64,000 nt of DNA from Cyprinodon diabolis (GCA_030533445.1 CM060072.1:17181267-17245266); one strand, 5' to 3'; shown: positions 23,652 to 35,600, counted from the first letter of the stretch. The notes: generated by a model from the letters alone, not told the origin. Numbers and translations: made by a program.

Positions 23652-24347
23652 TTACAGAATCCTATGAGGCAAAGGGCCACATAGTAAGGCAGAGTGAGGG
23701 GGTCGCAGCCATCCCCTAACCCCCCTCGCTGCAGTGTGAGTGTCACTCACACTCATCACACAGCTGCTCAAGCTGCAGGCAGGCAGAGATTGAAACGGAG
23801 TGCTTACAGTGATTATATAAGAAATCAATACAAGTAATTAAAAATAATCATTTAATCATCATAACCGTTATTAAAATAACATAGTTAATTTTTTATATGC
23901 ATTTTTATACATTTTTTAATAATTTTTTTAATTATTCATTTTTTTTTTTTTTTAATACAATTTTATATCAATTTTATATTAATTTTATATTAATTTTATA
24001 TCAATTTTATATCAATTTTATATTAATTTTATATCAATTTTATATTAATTTTATATTAATTTTATATTAATTAAGGCGGGACTTCCGGTTCAATTAAGGC
24101 GGGACTTCCGGCTGTCACTTTGGAATGTGGGCGTGGTTTCGAGTTTGATGAAAGGTGGTGCATATAGTTTTTTGTTGCTTTCTCATCTCTGGCTTCCCAT
24201 GTTAGTTTTCCCTGATGTTTTCTGGTCTTTTGGTTCTTGTATTTTGTATTTCGCCTCAGTTCTGTCATTGAATCTACACGATTCACCTCTCCCTCCTAAT
24301 CTCTGCATTTGGGTCCTTAAAAACCTCCACCCCACTGTGACAATTAT

Positions 24348-25750
24348 TGGATAAACCTTGACCAATTTCATGCATAAATGGTGCTTAGTTAGTTTCCCTT
24401 TTTTTATGTTTTTCTTTTAACTTGTACTTTTTGGTCTCTGGTATTAACTTTGTCACCTTCTTCACACATTCATTCTTTCCACTATAGGTTGCTCAGTGTC
24501 TTGATTTGACATAAATAAATTTATTTTCAAACTATTAATTAGTATTTTATTTGCTTGTGCTTGCTTGTATCTGGGGTTCAAACTCACAGAAAAATTATTG
24601 GAATAAATAGTGTCCATTGTGATCATATGCTGAATGGAAGCTGATTTAAAATGACTAATTCAGTGACATTCCAGGAACAATTATTTAGCAAAATCTTAAA
24701 TTCTCAACTTTAGCGTCACAAAGATGTGTCATTTTTCTTTGTTTACTGTCCCTATCTGTACCTCTCACATCTTTTAAACATTTATCATCATTCTTTAAAT
24801 GTAATCAAGACCAATAGTAATTACTTCTTGCAATTATAGTCAACTTTTCTTTCCACGCTCTCTTCGTCTCTCTCAGCTTGCCTTTGATTATTCTTTAATC
24901 CACAAAACTATTTTCCTAATCTTTCCCTTGCTCTTATTAAAATTTTACCAAGTCACTAGCCCCCAATTATTGGTTAGCTTTATTACAGATAAAGACCATA
25001 TTAAACCATGGCACACATCTACAACATTACACATTCAATAAATATTATGCATTTAATTAACTTCGCCCTCCCTAACCTGTGGTCTTTAGTCTCGTCAAGA
25101 AGGGATTTAAACAAGGCTTTGCAGCCTCTGGCCCTACATGATTATGTGTACAGTGCAAAGTCTTCAATTATATATCTCTTCTTCATACCCTCCTTCTGAG
25201 CAGCCAGACTTTCTTATAATCTATTAAAGTGGCTATGATCAGTAGTGCTCCAGTCTTATGAAAGGTTGATGATCCCCAAATAAGTATGAACATTTAGGAT
25301 TTATGAGATAAACAGATGAAGGATAAAGTATAACGTTAGTTCTCTAACGTTTATTATTGTTTCTTCGAGTTCTCACTTGTCAGGTACATTCATCAGGAAC
25401 TTCAAGTTTTTTTCCTTCCCTTCTTTTTTTCCCCTTCATTTCAGTAGCTTTGCCAGCTCAATAAAAGTTAAAGGTTAGAAGATGTTGTAGGAGGTAGGTG
25501 ATTTTATTGATATTATTGAAAGCATCTCAGAATCGGGTTTTGTCTCACAAAATAGTTCACCCACAGAAATTAAAGATGTTTAGTAGTCTCCCAAAACAAG
25601 ACAACAGAATACGGTAAACAAATAATTGGGAGGGTGAGGATCGGTAACATTTGATGTGGAATAAGAAGGTTTAGGAAAGATGAAGGGTGGAGAGGATGAG
25701 AGGGATATATTTGATGGGGAGGAAGGAAGAAGGAGGTGAAATGACTAGAG
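24348..25750. other. Unassigned AT-rich sequence
   Basis: No gene or repeat family recognised. Confidence 0.45.
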
Positions 25751-26379
25751 CAGTGGTTCTCGATTCTGGTCCTCTAGTACCACTGCTCTACATATTTTAG
25801 ATGTTTCTCTGTTTCAGCACACCTACTTGAAAAAATTACATGTGCTTCTTACCAGCCTTCAGCTGCTGTAGAAGCCTGTTAATTAAATCTTCACATGGAT
25901 GTAATTTTTTTGGGGGGTAGGGGAGAACATATCCCCTGCACTTTTTCAAACGTCGTTTTGATCCCCTACACGTTTTACTGTCCAAAAACAATGTTACTCT
26001 ACAATATACATACATTTATCGAGCACCTTAGGACCAAGCAGAAAACGGCAGCTCAAGCTGAAACCTGCTTCACTGAACTTAGATCACCAACAACCAACTG
26101 AATGGCCCGCTGTCTTTTCTTGTGTGATTGGCTGTCACCGGTGTCACTCCTGGGGAGCTCACTGTACAAACATCTGATGCACCACTGCATCGGGTCTGTG
26201 ATTGGATAGTCACACATGCTGAAGTTGGTTACCGGTATATTAAAAATACTTGCATCCCCCACACTTCTGAAATCAAAATGTCATACATTTCCCTTCATAT
26301 GACTCAGGTGTGAGGCACCAAAGAGATACCTAAAACTTCCAGGACAGTCGTACTTGAGGACCAGGATGGAGAACCACTG
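25751..26379. mobile_element. hAT-like MITE with an internal insertion
   Basis: The ends are CAGTGGTTCTCGATTCTGG and its near-complement (CCAGGATGGAGAACCACTG), with matching sequence inward for roughly 100 bp. CAGTG-type ends suggest a non-autonomous hAT-like element. The inner halves of the foldback are separated by about 400 bp of unrelated sequence (about 25890-26300), probably a later insertion. I see no clear 8-bp target duplication, so the superfamily is tentative. Confidence 0.6.
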
Positions 26380-28013
26380 GTATGGTTACTTGTTTTGTCA
26401 GATGTCTAAGATACCAAAAGATAAGGGACTGCAAAGTCAACTAATGATGAATGAATAAGAAATGGGTGAGAAGAAGGAGAAATCTGTTAAGGGATATGGG
26501 AGACATGATATAGGAGAGTTAAAAAATATATTTTACAACTTACAAGAGCTTGGAGTAAAGGATGAAAAGTGGTGAAGGCAATGAGACATTAAAGAAATAA
26601 GAGAAGGTATACACTTAGAGGGAAAGGAAAAAGGGCTGGGGGACAAAGAAAGTCGAGATGTGGGGGATGATGGGGAGAGACACGTAGGTTTGCTGGAATA
26701 AAGTGATTATTATAAGTGTTCAGGCTAGTATCTTTCTTAAGAGAAGTTAGACTTTCACAGCCTGGGAGCTAAAATAAAGCAGCTCAGCTGGAATTACTTG
26801 CTTTATTTCATTACTCTTGTATGGTGTTTACCTTTCAATGCCCATAGAGGAATACTTGGATTAAAAGCAAACATTTTTGTACCTACATCAACAATTCTAT
26901 TTCTATTTGCTGTGTGGTACCAATATTCCTTCTTGTTTTAATACTGGGGTGGGGTTGGATCATCTATCTGGAAGATCAGTCCTTAAATTGTCTTTAATGT
27001 GATTGAATAAGGTTTAGGCAGGACACCGAGGATCATCAGACTTTAACTAGTGCTCGCTGGTCTGTTAAGCCTTTACTTTCCTAAGTTCCATTGAAAGACA
27101 GATCTGTAGAGAAAGAGATTGGAAAAATGGAAAGAGATTGGTCTTTCTCCCTCTTTAAAACAGTCTATGTGGTGTCACCCTATTCCTGATGTATGGCGTC
27201 ACGTCACATTTACTTCCAGCCGTCCTCGAGCATCCTCCCACCAAATCCCCACGGTCATGTTGGATTTCTGAGCCTGCCACTTTTGTGTCAACATCCATTT
27301 TGTAACAGTTTAGCCGGAACATTAAGCTTCAGGCTCCAAGCAGAGTGACAAATCTCCGCTGCTCCAACTTCATCCTGCTTTTTTTGGTTGTCCTCTTGCC
27401 TGCCGAAGAGAGGGGTGTTTCTGTTTGTCCACTGAATAGAGACGATGTCACTTCTGACTGATTTGTGCCCAGCAATCAATCTGGAAAAATTACTAATAGG
27501 AAGACGTTTTGTAGACTCCAGTGAGCAAGGAGTTTCCAGGAAACATGGTGAAGCTGGAAGATCTTTCAGAAAGGTGAAGGGTTTTCCTCAGTACTGCCCT
27601 TATATAATCAATCTTCATTAGTCATTCTTGTTATATCTACTTTTCATGCCTCATTTTATATAATAAGTTTTGCAGTTGTTTGTATATGTATTTGTTTTAA
27701 TGTATTCCCATTCCTCCCTATTAAAGGCCACTCAAAATATGCAGTATGTATTTAAACTCACAAGTGTGAAAAAATGTGAAATAAACAGAAAAAAGTGGAA
27801 ACACTGTGACATTTTTAGCATGTCTGAAGGTTTTAGTCTGTTAGATTAAATGAAAGAAAGTTACAGTTGCACCTTGAATAACCTTTCCCAATAAAACCTT
27901 TGATACAATTTTAAACTAACATCCTCTAAAGCTTCTTCTTTTAAAATCAATAATTATGACCTTACACACTCCATCCAAACTAATATTTTAAACTTTTTAT
28001 ACAGAGTTTAAAC
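26380..28013. other. Unassigned sequence
   Basis: Purine-rich stretches at 26400-26700, otherwise AT-rich. No coding region or repeat recognised. Confidence 0.45.
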
Positions 28014-28018
28014 AAACA

Positions 28019-28819
28019 TGTCAGGAATCCAGTTTTTGTGGGTTGTTTCTGTGTTTCCTTTTCTCCTCCACCAGGTGGTGCCCCATCCTCATTGGGCCTC
28101 CCTGCACACCTGCAGCTCATGGCCTCATTACCTGTGGAGTGCTCTTAAGCTGCTGACTGCCACTACCTCTGGGGCTGAGTGTTTGCCAGTTTTGGGTACT
28201 CTAGCCAAGCTGAGTTTTGCTGAGTCAAACTGAGTTTTTGTCAACCTAAGTCTTAACAGCGCTTTTTGTCTTTGCCTCTCGGCAGGAAGTCATCCTGCAA
28301 ACTGGATTTTTCGGACCTTCTCTCCCTGGAAGGATCAACTGAGCTTCAAACTGAGCTGAGGAAACAAACAGGGGGTTTGGATCCCCAAGAGGTTGTTTGA
28401 GTTTCACACTGAGCAAGGGATTCATCTGCACCACAGCCCATTCAAGTACCACAGGAAATCTGAGTGGCAGGCAGCTTCTCCATTCACCAAGGAACAACCA
28501 CAGTCTGAGTAAACCCTGTCCGCCTCCATCAAACAAGACAATCACTGGAACATCCCACACAGACTGAATTCAATAAAGGACACCCTTTTCTGGAAATGTG
28601 AGTCTGCAACCTATTCCTCCTCTTCAAGCCAAAGAATCTAATTTCCCACTGAGCCTGAACTAACCGCAGGGTCTTCCCCTCACCTTTCAGTTCCGGTTGA
28701 GCAGTGTTCAGAGCAGCACTGGACTAATCTCATTATACTAAATAAACCATTTAAACTTTTCCCTGGACTCTCTGTTTGGTCTTCTGCATTTGGGTCTGAT
28801 CTTTAATTAAATCATGACA
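28019..28819 (+). mobile_element. Solo LTR with target duplication AAACA
   Basis: An 801-bp unit starting TGTCAGGAATCC and ending ATCATGACA, flanked by AAACA on both sides (28014-28018 and 28820-28824). It carries AATAAA near 28741 and a CTGCATTTGGGTC segment shortly before its end, like the other gypsy-type LTRs of this window. No internal retroelement DNA remains. Confidence 0.85.
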
Positions 28820-28922
28820 AAACAATAAATATATTAAATTCAAATCAGTTTATTTACATAATACCATTTCATAACACATGTCATCTTTACAGTTGTAAAT
28901 AAATAGATTTATTTACAGTTGT

Positions 28923-28938
<16 letters not shown>

Positions 28939-29011
<73 letters not shown>

Positions 29012-29764
29012 ATGTTTGGTTTAAGGTGTCTAACCCACATGCGGAACACTCAGAGGCTGGAGAAAAGTTCAAAGATTTATTGAGAAGTTTGAACAAAATA
29101 AATGAACTGGTCCAGAGGGGAACTCGTCTGGACACGAGTGGGTTCTGAAAAGCACACATATAAATCCGATCCAGGACTGGTCACGAGTGGGTTCACTGCA
29201 GAGGGGGACAGAGGAGTTAGTGGAGGTCCAGGTATTTAGCAGGATGAGAGCGAGCTGGGCAGTACCTGTTCTGGAGATTAACTGAGCAGCTGAGGGGGGG
29301 AACCTTGAGGGTCCAGAGGCAGTCGGCAGGCTGAGGGCTAGGTGGAGGCAGAGCTTGATTTGAGATCACAGATTTGAGTTTCCTTCCATTATCTTCTGAG
29401 AGCGGGCAGGCAGATCTTTGACAGGAATAATTCTCCAGAGTTCTTCTGAGAACGGACAGGCAGATCACCGGCAGAGAAACTCTTCAGGGTTTCAGGTTTC
29501 AGGCAGGTTCAATCTAGGAAGCAGAGAGGAGAAAACAGATCAGGTTCAGGTTCAGATTTTCAGGGAGTCAGAGGTTCAGACAGGCTGGTTGTCTCAGGCT
29601 TGCTAACCGTTACTGGCAAACACTCTGGCACTGGAGAGAAGTCCTCTGCCTCCTTAAATACCGATCTCCTGATGAGCAGATGAGCGACAGGTGGTGCAAT
29701 CAGCTCCGGCTTCAGGAGATCTCGTACGCCCTCTGGTGGAGAAAGTGGACAGATCTCCAGATCC

Positions 29765-29824
<60 letters not shown>
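28939..29824. repeat. (TA)n microsatellite interrupted by a solo LTR
   Basis: Alternating TA runs at 28939-29007 and 29770-29824 on the two sides of the LTR at 29008-29769. They were evidently one microsatellite before the insertion. Confidence 0.9.
29008..29769 (-). mobile_element. Solo LTR, minus strand, inserted into a (TA)n tract
   Basis: 762 bp, plus-strand ends TGTCATG and CCCAACA, hence an LTR reading TGTTGGG...CATGACA on the minus strand. The ends match those of the gypsy 5' LTR at 45378-46093, and the body matches 4155-4888. The flanking five bases are ATATA on both sides, a target duplication that cannot be told from the surrounding microsatellite. Confidence 0.85.
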
Positions 29825-29825
<1 letters not shown>

Positions 29826-30254
29826 GTATATAGTCAAAAATCTTTCAGCATGCTCTGCAAATCAGTTGGCCGGGCATGACCTGTCCCTGGCTCGCCAATG
29901 CTCCGTAAGACGTTTAACTTGCATGTTATCCAATTAGGTACCTACTTTCTTGTCGGTTGGTTTAATGCATAGAGGCTTTAACCTCAAAAGGCTTTTCACA
30001 TGGCAACTGATAGGCCAAGAGTGGACAGCGAATTAATGTACAACATACTCATGAAATTAAGCAAATTTTAGGACCCATTTAATGACGCATAATGACTACA
30101 TTTATGAAGTTTAGCAAAGCATAGCCCAATTACTTTGCTTAATTTAATGGGGAGGTTTAGCCTCCGTAGTTTTTAATGAGAAATCACCACTGATCATTGG
30201 CTAGTTTTGGCGACAATGGCCCTCAATGTTTCCCGATAAACAGATGTATGATGT
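29825..30254. other. Unassigned sequence
   Basis: Nothing recognised. Confidence 0.4.
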
Positions 30255-30525
30255 GTTTGACTGTGGCATTGGGTGAGTTCATCATGCAACTGGGGGAATA
30301 CTGCTTTTAACCGTAGGGTTCGGAATCCTGAGGTTCTGAGTTCAAGCCCCTCTCCAACAGACTGCCACTCTGGGTCCCTGAGCAAGTCCCTTAATCCCCA
30401 CACTGCTCCCCAGGTGCCACACAATGGCAGCCCACTGCTACCCAATGCGATGGGTTAAATGCAGAGAGTTAATTTTGTTGCTCTGTACTTTTGACAGTGT
30501 AATGACAATAAAAAAAGCTAAAAAA
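30255..30525 (+). mobile_element. SINE-like repeat remnant
   Basis: Contains a B-box-like tract (GGTTCTGAGTTCAAGCC), then the CTGAGCAAGTCCCTTAA and GATGGGTTAAATGCAGAG blocks and a GACAATAAAAA tail that I recognise from a widespread fish SINE. The A box is unclear, so the 5' end is approximate. Confidence 0.55.
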
Positions 30526-31520
30526 ATAATTAATACAGGCAGTTTATGATTTATAGGTCATGGATAAATGCTATCAGGTAGTGTTTAGTTGCTAAACACC
30601 TCAGGTCTCCCTGTAAAGAACTTTTACAAAAGTCTTCCATCGATATAGTAATTTAATTTTATTGTTCTCTTCTTCAAGCTTCTATCATTCCCTCTCTCCA
30701 TCCACCATATACTGTCTGTGTTTTTTCCCCCTGGTGTTGTGCTAACAGGTCATTGTCAAACAACAGAGGACACAGCAGCCTTACCTTCTGTCATCGCTCT
30801 CTCCCTGTCGGTGCATTTGTCACCTTGCTCTTTTCAAACCTCTCCAGTGACAGCATCCCATCTTGTCAGGCATGGCAGATGTAGCCCCATGCTCACCTTT
30901 TACCTTGTCACAAACTGTGATGTGTTGATTTCACTCCCACACGGCTTCTGCCACTGCTACCACTGTTGCTCTGACAATCATTAGGACATTTTATTAGCAG
31001 GCGGCCATCCCTCACCTTTTCTGCTCTTGCCGTGCAGCATGGCACCTGCGTGGTGCCTCACATGACGGGGAGAAAACAAGAGAGTGCTCATACTGACACA
31101 CAATAATGCCTCTGGAAGACATCTGTGCTGCTACTTCCTGTCGTTTCAGGCTGTAAATGAGAATTGAGGGCTTTATGACAGACTGGTTGTGGCAGGAGCT
31201 GAAGATGCAAGTATAAAGCCATTTCAGAGGGACTACATCTGCAGGAATGCTGTGCAAGGAAACCCTACATGACCTTTTAGTGACAGGGATTATTACAGTA
31301 ACAGTCAGAAGGTTACATATATCCATCATGGAAGTCATTGCAATGGTTCATCTAAACTGTTATTTTTCATGGGAGAACCTGACAAAACACAACAGCACAA
31401 TAACACAATATTTATTAAGCCAAAAACTGGTAATAGGACTTTTAAATTCTTGTGTATTTTCTCTTACCACAGGATTAAAATCATTCATGAATATTCAGTT
31501 ACATAATATTTCCAAAAAAG
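30526..31520. other. Unassigned sequence
   Basis: Mixed composition, no coding region recognised. Confidence 0.4.
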
Positions 31521-31524
31521 TATT

Positions 31525-31870
31525 GAATCAGTGATCCATATCAATACATTCAGGTGTTCCAATCACTTCAATACCCTATTTAGCAACTTCACATGCAGAC
31601 CGCTTCCACAAATGTTCCCTCTCAGGAGTGACCCATTCCGGCAGGGGTCCAATAATAACTGTGCAAAGAGTACAGTTGTGAAACTTTCCTCAAATAAAAA
31701 ACTTCAGAGTCAACCGGTATTAGTGTTATACAACATTCACATTATAAAATGGCATTCAGATTAGTGAGACACAATAGAAATCACTCCATGCATTGCTGTG
31801 GATCACACCACCTCTGAACGCTGAAGTTCTGTGGAGTGACAGGTTATGCCTCTTTATCAGTTAATTCAAA
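31525..31870 (+). mobile_element. Decayed, internally deleted Tc1/mariner relic
   Basis: CAGGTGTTCCAATCACTTC at about 31551, then tracts resembling the start of the transposase gene (CTCTCAGGAG near 31620; TTTCCTC and CAGAGTCAAC near 31685-31715), match the intact element at 52460-52680. A later tract (about 31803-31850, TCTGTGGAGTGAC) matches the region of the first catalytic aspartate (about 52980-53030). About 300 bp between them is missing. A degenerate copy of the same family, unable to encode protein. Confidence 0.6.
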
Positions 31871-32550
31871 GGATGACTCTGGGTTTAACTAGAACTTGGA
31901 AAAAAGTCAATGTGACATGTAAAGGATATTTTTTTCTGGGTCTGTTTTTCATGATTTAGGCGGTACATTTTGGAAACTGTAATGCTTTTTATTGGATCAG
32001 ACCACATTGGATATGCTGTCATTCTAGTTAGCAAGGCCCATAGATGTAAGAGATTGTCTAGAAGAACTTCACTTGCATGTTAAGAGTCCTGTTCTGAACT
32101 GAATAAAACACCTTTGAAAGTAATTTAAGAAAATACTGTGAGCCATACTCTCTTTCCCAGTCCCATATCAGTGTCTGGTCTCATAAATATGCTTTGGAAT
32201 AAAGTAAAGAAATCTAATATTTAACATTCAAATCTTTAAAAGCCCTTCTAATATAGTTAAATATGAAAGCTGCAAATTGTGGGCCATCATCATCCTTAAC
32301 TATAAAGAGTAAAATGAGATGTTACCCAAGTTCAAATATATGTGAAGGCAGACATGCAAAAGGATAAAACAGGCTAACATTAAGCTTTTCAAAAAATTAT
32401 CCAAAAGATTTTGTCTCAAGGTTGTAAGAAGGGGAGAGACAAAACCATTACAGAAGCATGTTAATTGCAAAATAATTATGTGCTCAAAGTGCAACTTGAT
32501 ACAAGAAATTTGACTAAATATTAGTAGTGTTCTACAAATATGTTTAAGCA

Positions 32551-32553
32551 GCA

Positions 32554-32619
<66 letters not shown>

Positions 32620-32622
32620 TGC
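32551..32622. repeat. (TA)n tract enclosed in an inverted repeat
   Basis: GCATCTA at the left and TAGATGC at the right enclose an uninterrupted TA run, so the whole 72 bp is self-complementary and could extrude as a cruciform. Confidence 0.85.
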
Positions 32623-35600
32623 TTCAAACAAAAGGATTAGATTACATGCATCCCAAGTTGTTTAAAGCTGAACAGTTATTATGTTCAGCTTTAACGGAAG
32701 CCAAAGTGAACTTCCCATGTGTAATTTCAGAAAGCAATACAGCAAATATATATTCATCAAGATTTAAATTTGCCTTCTTGAGTAAAAAGTGTAAGGGGGT
32801 TGCTTGGTGCAGGAGGAGCTGACGAACCTGTAAGTTGTGATTGCTGCACGTGGCTTGCTCTGCAGAATATTGATCATATTATTTGCATGTCCCTCCAGAT
32901 GTTGAGGGTAGTTCATTTGATTTACAGGCAGTTGGAAACTGGCAGAGTTGTATCTTCAGCAGTTTCTCAGAGCAGGGCGCCCATGGCAGACATCACGGAT
33001 ATGTTAACCATTCCTTATTTTAATGCACAGACTGGAACAGCAATCAAACAGAGGGCCATTTTTTGTAAACATGCTGATCCAGCCTGCTCATAGTCACCTG
33101 CTTGATGGAATCACGCAAACCTCCTTAGACAAATACAACTTGGTGACAGCTTGTATCTTGATAATCACTACATATATTTGTGTAAATCAGGAAATAGGTT
33201 AGTCTAGGTTTGTTTGTCGCTTGATAGCTTTTTCCTCAAACTTCCAGGCAGTGTATAAATATAAAGTCAATTAAAAGTGGTTTATACCTTTAGTAAATAC
33301 TACATGATTATAAATAGATAGAAGACTGCCTTTATTTGTATCAGTAAAAAAAATACACCCAAACCAATATTATGATTTTGTTTTGTTTTCTTGCACTAAC
33401 CCAATAAATGCAGATGTTTCAATCCAGGGGAATGTTTCAAAAACATATTTACTGAAAACTCTATGTTTTCTCATCTTGATATCAGGGTTTTCCATTTCAA
33501 AAAAGCAGTTTACTCAACCTCTGTTTTTGTTGTCATAGTATAATTCTCATCTGAGCTAACATGGTTGGGAGCAGGTTTTGTTCTGTTAATCCAGAGTGAA
33601 GCCTGGTCCGATCACTCCTTTCACACACATGCTTTGCTCCAGCAAGTTCTCATTAATGCTCATCAGATCCACCTGCATTAGCTTCTATTTAACCAGCCTT
33701 CAGACTAGTCATCAGTGCAAGATTATTTCCAGCAGTGTGGTGAGGCTTACTCTAGTGTACTTGCATTCTTACTGCCTGATCCTGATCCATTCTGCCTTTC
33801 CTTTGAGCTCCTTTGAGCCTGCCTGTTCCCATCTTCTAACAGTTATTAGCAGTGTTGTTATCAGCAACACTTTACTCGTTCGGTCTGTAGTGAGCATTAG
33901 CATTCAGTGAAACCTTAAAACCATCAACAGTTGAATCTCCTTTTTAGCTACGGTGGTTAGCTTTTAGCCGCAGCTTCTAGCAGCACTTCTTTGGCACTGC
34001 TCCGTACCAGACCATCCCGCTCTGGCGGCTTCTAACGACTCTGATCACGGAGCAGCCGGCTTACTTGGTCTTGCAATTAATCCTGGGAAAACCAAGGATA
34101 GAGAGGATACATCAGACCCGTCCTTCAAATCGGCCTTCAAAGGACGCATTTGTAGATCGCATATCGAGGAGTCTTGGAATCCGACCAGACCTTGGCGCCA
34201 TGCCATGACGTAATCAGCCTTTGAATCTGGACTTCAGAGAACGTGTCCCATAAATTCGAACAGGGCCTATGGGTAAAGAGTTTTGTACACACTATGTGTA
34301 TACAAAATAACAATAAAAGTTGTCTAAATCTAAGTTGGATAGGCTTTTGGACCTTAGTAAATTGATTTTTATGTATGTTGTATGATATGTGGTGCTGATG
34401 GTGGTCTAAATAAAACACAAAGAAGAGTTATTAGAGACAAACAGTTTTTTCACTCCATAAGTCCTGTTAATGCAGAGACCTCTCATTTGCAACCAGTATA
34501 ATTATATCTATGCTCTGCAAAAATCTGAAACAAGACCAAAATTCAGCAAATGCACCTTTGTTGCTCCAAAGTAAGGTGCATTGCATCAGTGTTAAAATGA
34601 AAATGACCAAAACCAAAGTTAAAAAGTCAGACACAGCAGGTGAAGTAAAGCACCAACACAATAACGCCACTAACATTTGAAAAAGAAATAACCTTTCACA
34701 GGTGTCTTGACTTGTATTTGCTTTTCTGATAGAGAGTTATGAGTTGAGGTGTCTGAAGACAGTGTGTGCAAATTTTTGTTTTGTGGTAAATAGTGTCACC
34801 TGTGTAGGAGGCACATTTCACCCTTAAAATGTAAACTTAATGCTGTCCTCTTGGTAAGTGGGTTTCAAGGCAGGTCATGTATTGCTTCTGAAGTCTGTAA
34901 TTTTGTTTTCTCAATGTGATTTATCTCTTGTGAAAGACAGAATCTCCCAAGGGCATGTGGCCTTTTTTTGTTCTCACACTTTTCTGGTTTACAGAAAATA
35001 CATTTCCAGGCAGTTTGAATTAAATACTATGGTAAAAGATTATACTAATTAGATCCCCATGTGGATGTTTGTGCAGTTTGTGAATCATTCCAGTAAAATT
35101 TTGAGTTTATTGACAATTAAGTGCTGTACTATATACAGAATAATCCCCTTTATTGGGTACAGTATGGTTATACTGGCCATTAGAACCTCATTTTGCTTAG
35201 AGAACTTCTATTTTTTTAAATCAAATTTAATCAAAAATGTTTTTTAAGTATCCCTAAGAAATGTGTTCGATATTGAGATTGTTGCATCATGCAGTTTCTA
35301 TGGACATACTGTCTATCCATAATGACACTTATTTATTTAATAGATATCTATGGACTTTGGATATTAATCAAATTTTTCTAGGTTTAAATTTACATCAATT
35401 TTAATTTTTTAAGTTTGACATCTTTTCTCTTTTTGCCTCTGTATTGCAAGGCTTTGTTTTGAAAAATCTGTGATTATTACATTTCATGGAGATTCTACCT
35501 ACATGTTGGCTCAATTATGGTTTTGACGTCCATATAATTTGCAGTATGGATGTCAGGTGAGATCATGGTTTCCCCCAAACAGAACAGTGGTGGCTTCATT

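Larger units (their letters stand above)
11171..24173. mobile_element. 13.0-kb giant palindromic insertion (two 5.86-kb arms and a 1.28-kb spacer)
   Basis: The left arm reappears reverse-complemented as the right arm. Coordinates of matching bases sum to 35349 over nearly the whole arm, and to 35344 near the outer edge because of small length changes. The insertion is bordered by the direct repeat GTTGCT (11165-11170 and 24174-24179), extendable to TTTTGTTGCT if terminal T bases are shared with the inverted repeat, as expected of a transposition target duplication. The outer ends read AAAAAACTATATGCACCACC. No transposase, reverse transcriptase or other enzyme can be recognised inside. It could be a non-autonomous foldback-type element with exceptionally long inverted repeats, or an insertion later made palindromic by rearrangement. 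Superfamily unknown. Confidence 0.85.
18316..24173 (-). repeat. Right arm of the giant palindrome
   Basis: Reverse complement of 11171-17033. Sub-features mirror the left arm: three-copy array at 22809-23159, (TA)n at 23615-23648, subterminal 10-bp repeats at about 23955-24075, and paired GGCGGGACTTCCGG motifs at about 24074 and 24097. No gene beyond the mirrored small ORF. Confidence 0.9.
10905..24342 (+). mobile_element. Solo LTR split by the 13-kb palindrome
   Basis: The left piece (10905-11170) begins TGTCCCCC and the right piece (24174-24342) ends CTGTGACA. Five bases, ATTAT, flank the whole unit (10900-10904 and 24343-24347). Joined conceptually, the two pieces give about 435 bp and match, in order, the intact 462-bp solo LTR at 54961-55422: the left piece matches its first part (TTAGTTACTCTCTG, CCTTAAATAC, CTGCAGTCACTCA) and the right piece its last part (TTTCCCTGATG, CTGCAT, GGGTCCTTAA). 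The palindrome therefore inserted into a pre-existing LTR. Confidence 0.88.

Noticed and set aside
11171..24173. Palindrome as an assembly or missed-adapter artefact
   Set aside because: Not fully excluded, but the arms differ in microsatellite length and at least one base, the spacer is long and unique, and the two outer flanks are different halves of one LTR bordered by a target duplication.
11171..24173. Maverick/Polinton or herpesvirus-piggyBac type giant element
   Set aside because: A 6-bp duplication could fit Maverick, but no polymerase, integrase, capsid or transposase motif was seen, and the ends do not look like those families.
30273..30458. tRNA gene suggested by the B-box-like tract
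   Set aside because: No cloverleaf or clear A box; better explained as a SINE remnant.
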